Shown here: positions 6,214 through 6,440 of the stretch, piece by piece
How the letters are laid out: the number at the start of each line of letters is the position of its first letter
How positions within the stretch are numbered: the stretch's first letter is position 1
Source: Gemmatimonadota bacterium
GTDB lineage: Bacteria; Gemmatimonadota; Gemmatimonadetes; Gemmatimonadales; Gemmatimonadaceae
DNA: 6,440 bases
Direction of reading: 5' to 3'
Assembly (NCBI GenBank): GCA_029884515.1
Contig: JAOUHR010000111.1
Coordinates: forward strand, 1-6,440
Notes under the pieces: model-generated
What the model saw: the letters and a program-made list of their open reading frames with translations, nothing else
Databases searched by the model: none
What the model was told of the DNA's origin: nothing
Translations under genes and position numbers: made by a program

Positions 6214-6440
6214 TCAGCAGATCCGCGGGAGCTGCTCGCCGGGGAGGAGGTCGACGATCCGGGTGCCGCCGAGGGCGGTGCGGAGCACGACGGTGCCGGC
6301 GGGGTCGCCGACGACCGATCCGATGACCACCGCCTCGCGCCCGAGTGCGTGCGCCCGCAGCGCCGCGAGTGCTCGCTCGGCGTCGGGGCCGGGCACGATG
6401 GCGAGCAGGACCCCCTCGTTCGCGACGTACAGAGGGTCCA
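6214..6440 (-). CDS. hypE: Hydrogenase maturation protein HypE, C-terminal part (enters from right edge)
   Basis: HypE takes a carbamoyl group from HypF on its C-terminal Cys and dehydrates it with ATP to a thiocyanate, which donates CN to the iron of the hydrogenase site through HypC/HypD. Seventy-four codons and the stop are visible; the rest of the gene, which is usually about 330-350 codons, lies beyond the window. The visible part begins DPLYVANEG, a conserved HypE stretch. It continues through a LRAHALGREAVVIG segment and ends with the invariant LPRIC, whose final Cys is the carbamoylated residue. An internal GTG at 6396 opens a shorter frame but is not the true start. The gene lies 159 bp upstream of hyaA in the same direction. 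Confidence 0.96.
   Translation of the reverse strand, partial: DPLYVANEGVLLAIVPGPDAERALAALRAHALGREAVVIGSVVGDPAGTVVLRTALGGTRIVDLLPGEQLPRIC

Overview
This window is one continuous minus-strand operon for a membrane-bound [NiFe] uptake hydrogenase and its maturation proteins. Genes run from right to left. The DNA is GC-rich (by eye about two thirds G+C, with strongly GC-biased third codon positions). The small subunit has a Tat signal and a C-terminal membrane anchor, and the operon encodes a b-type cytochrome. This fits a high-GC, probably Gram-negative, respiring bacterium. Nothing in the window fixes the phylum; Proteobacteria, Acidobacteriota and Gemmatimonadota are all possible.

Layout in the direction of transcription: the 3' end of hypE (6440-6214), entering from the right edge; a 159-bp spacer with palindromes and repeats (6213-6055); hydrogenase small subunit hyaA (6054-4909); large subunit hyaB (4916-3201); di-heme cytochrome b hyaC (3204-2383); maturation protease hyaD (2381-1887); nickel chaperone hypA (1894-1628); nickel-insertion GTPase hypB (1656-982); and the first 328 codons of hypF (985-1), leaving through the left edge. 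From hyaA to hypF every junction is an overlap or a 1-base gap, so the genes are almost certainly co-transcribed and translationally coupled. hypC and hypD are needed for the same pathway but are not in the window.

How the genes work together: HypF and HypE make the thiocyanate carried on the C-terminal Cys of HypE, the source of the active-site CN ligands. HypA and HypB deliver nickel to the large-subunit precursor. HyaD then removes the 15-residue C-terminal peptide of HyaB. The matured HyaAB dimer is exported by Tat and docks to HyaC, which passes electrons from H2 to the quinone pool.

Most notable points: (1) HypA is 88 residues long and lacks the whole zinc-finger insert with its two CxxC motifs, while its N-terminal nickel site and last beta strand remain. 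(2) HypB lacks the N-terminal Cys/His-rich nickel-binding region. (3) The small subunit has only the four standard proximal-cluster cysteines and neither extra Cys of the classic O2-tolerant (group 1d) enzymes. (4) The hypE-hyaA spacer holds a 17-bp palindrome, a 9-bp direct repeat with 13-bp period around a 10-bp palindrome, and five GANTC sites within about 100 bp. This is the only place in the window where a control region could lie outside coding sequence.
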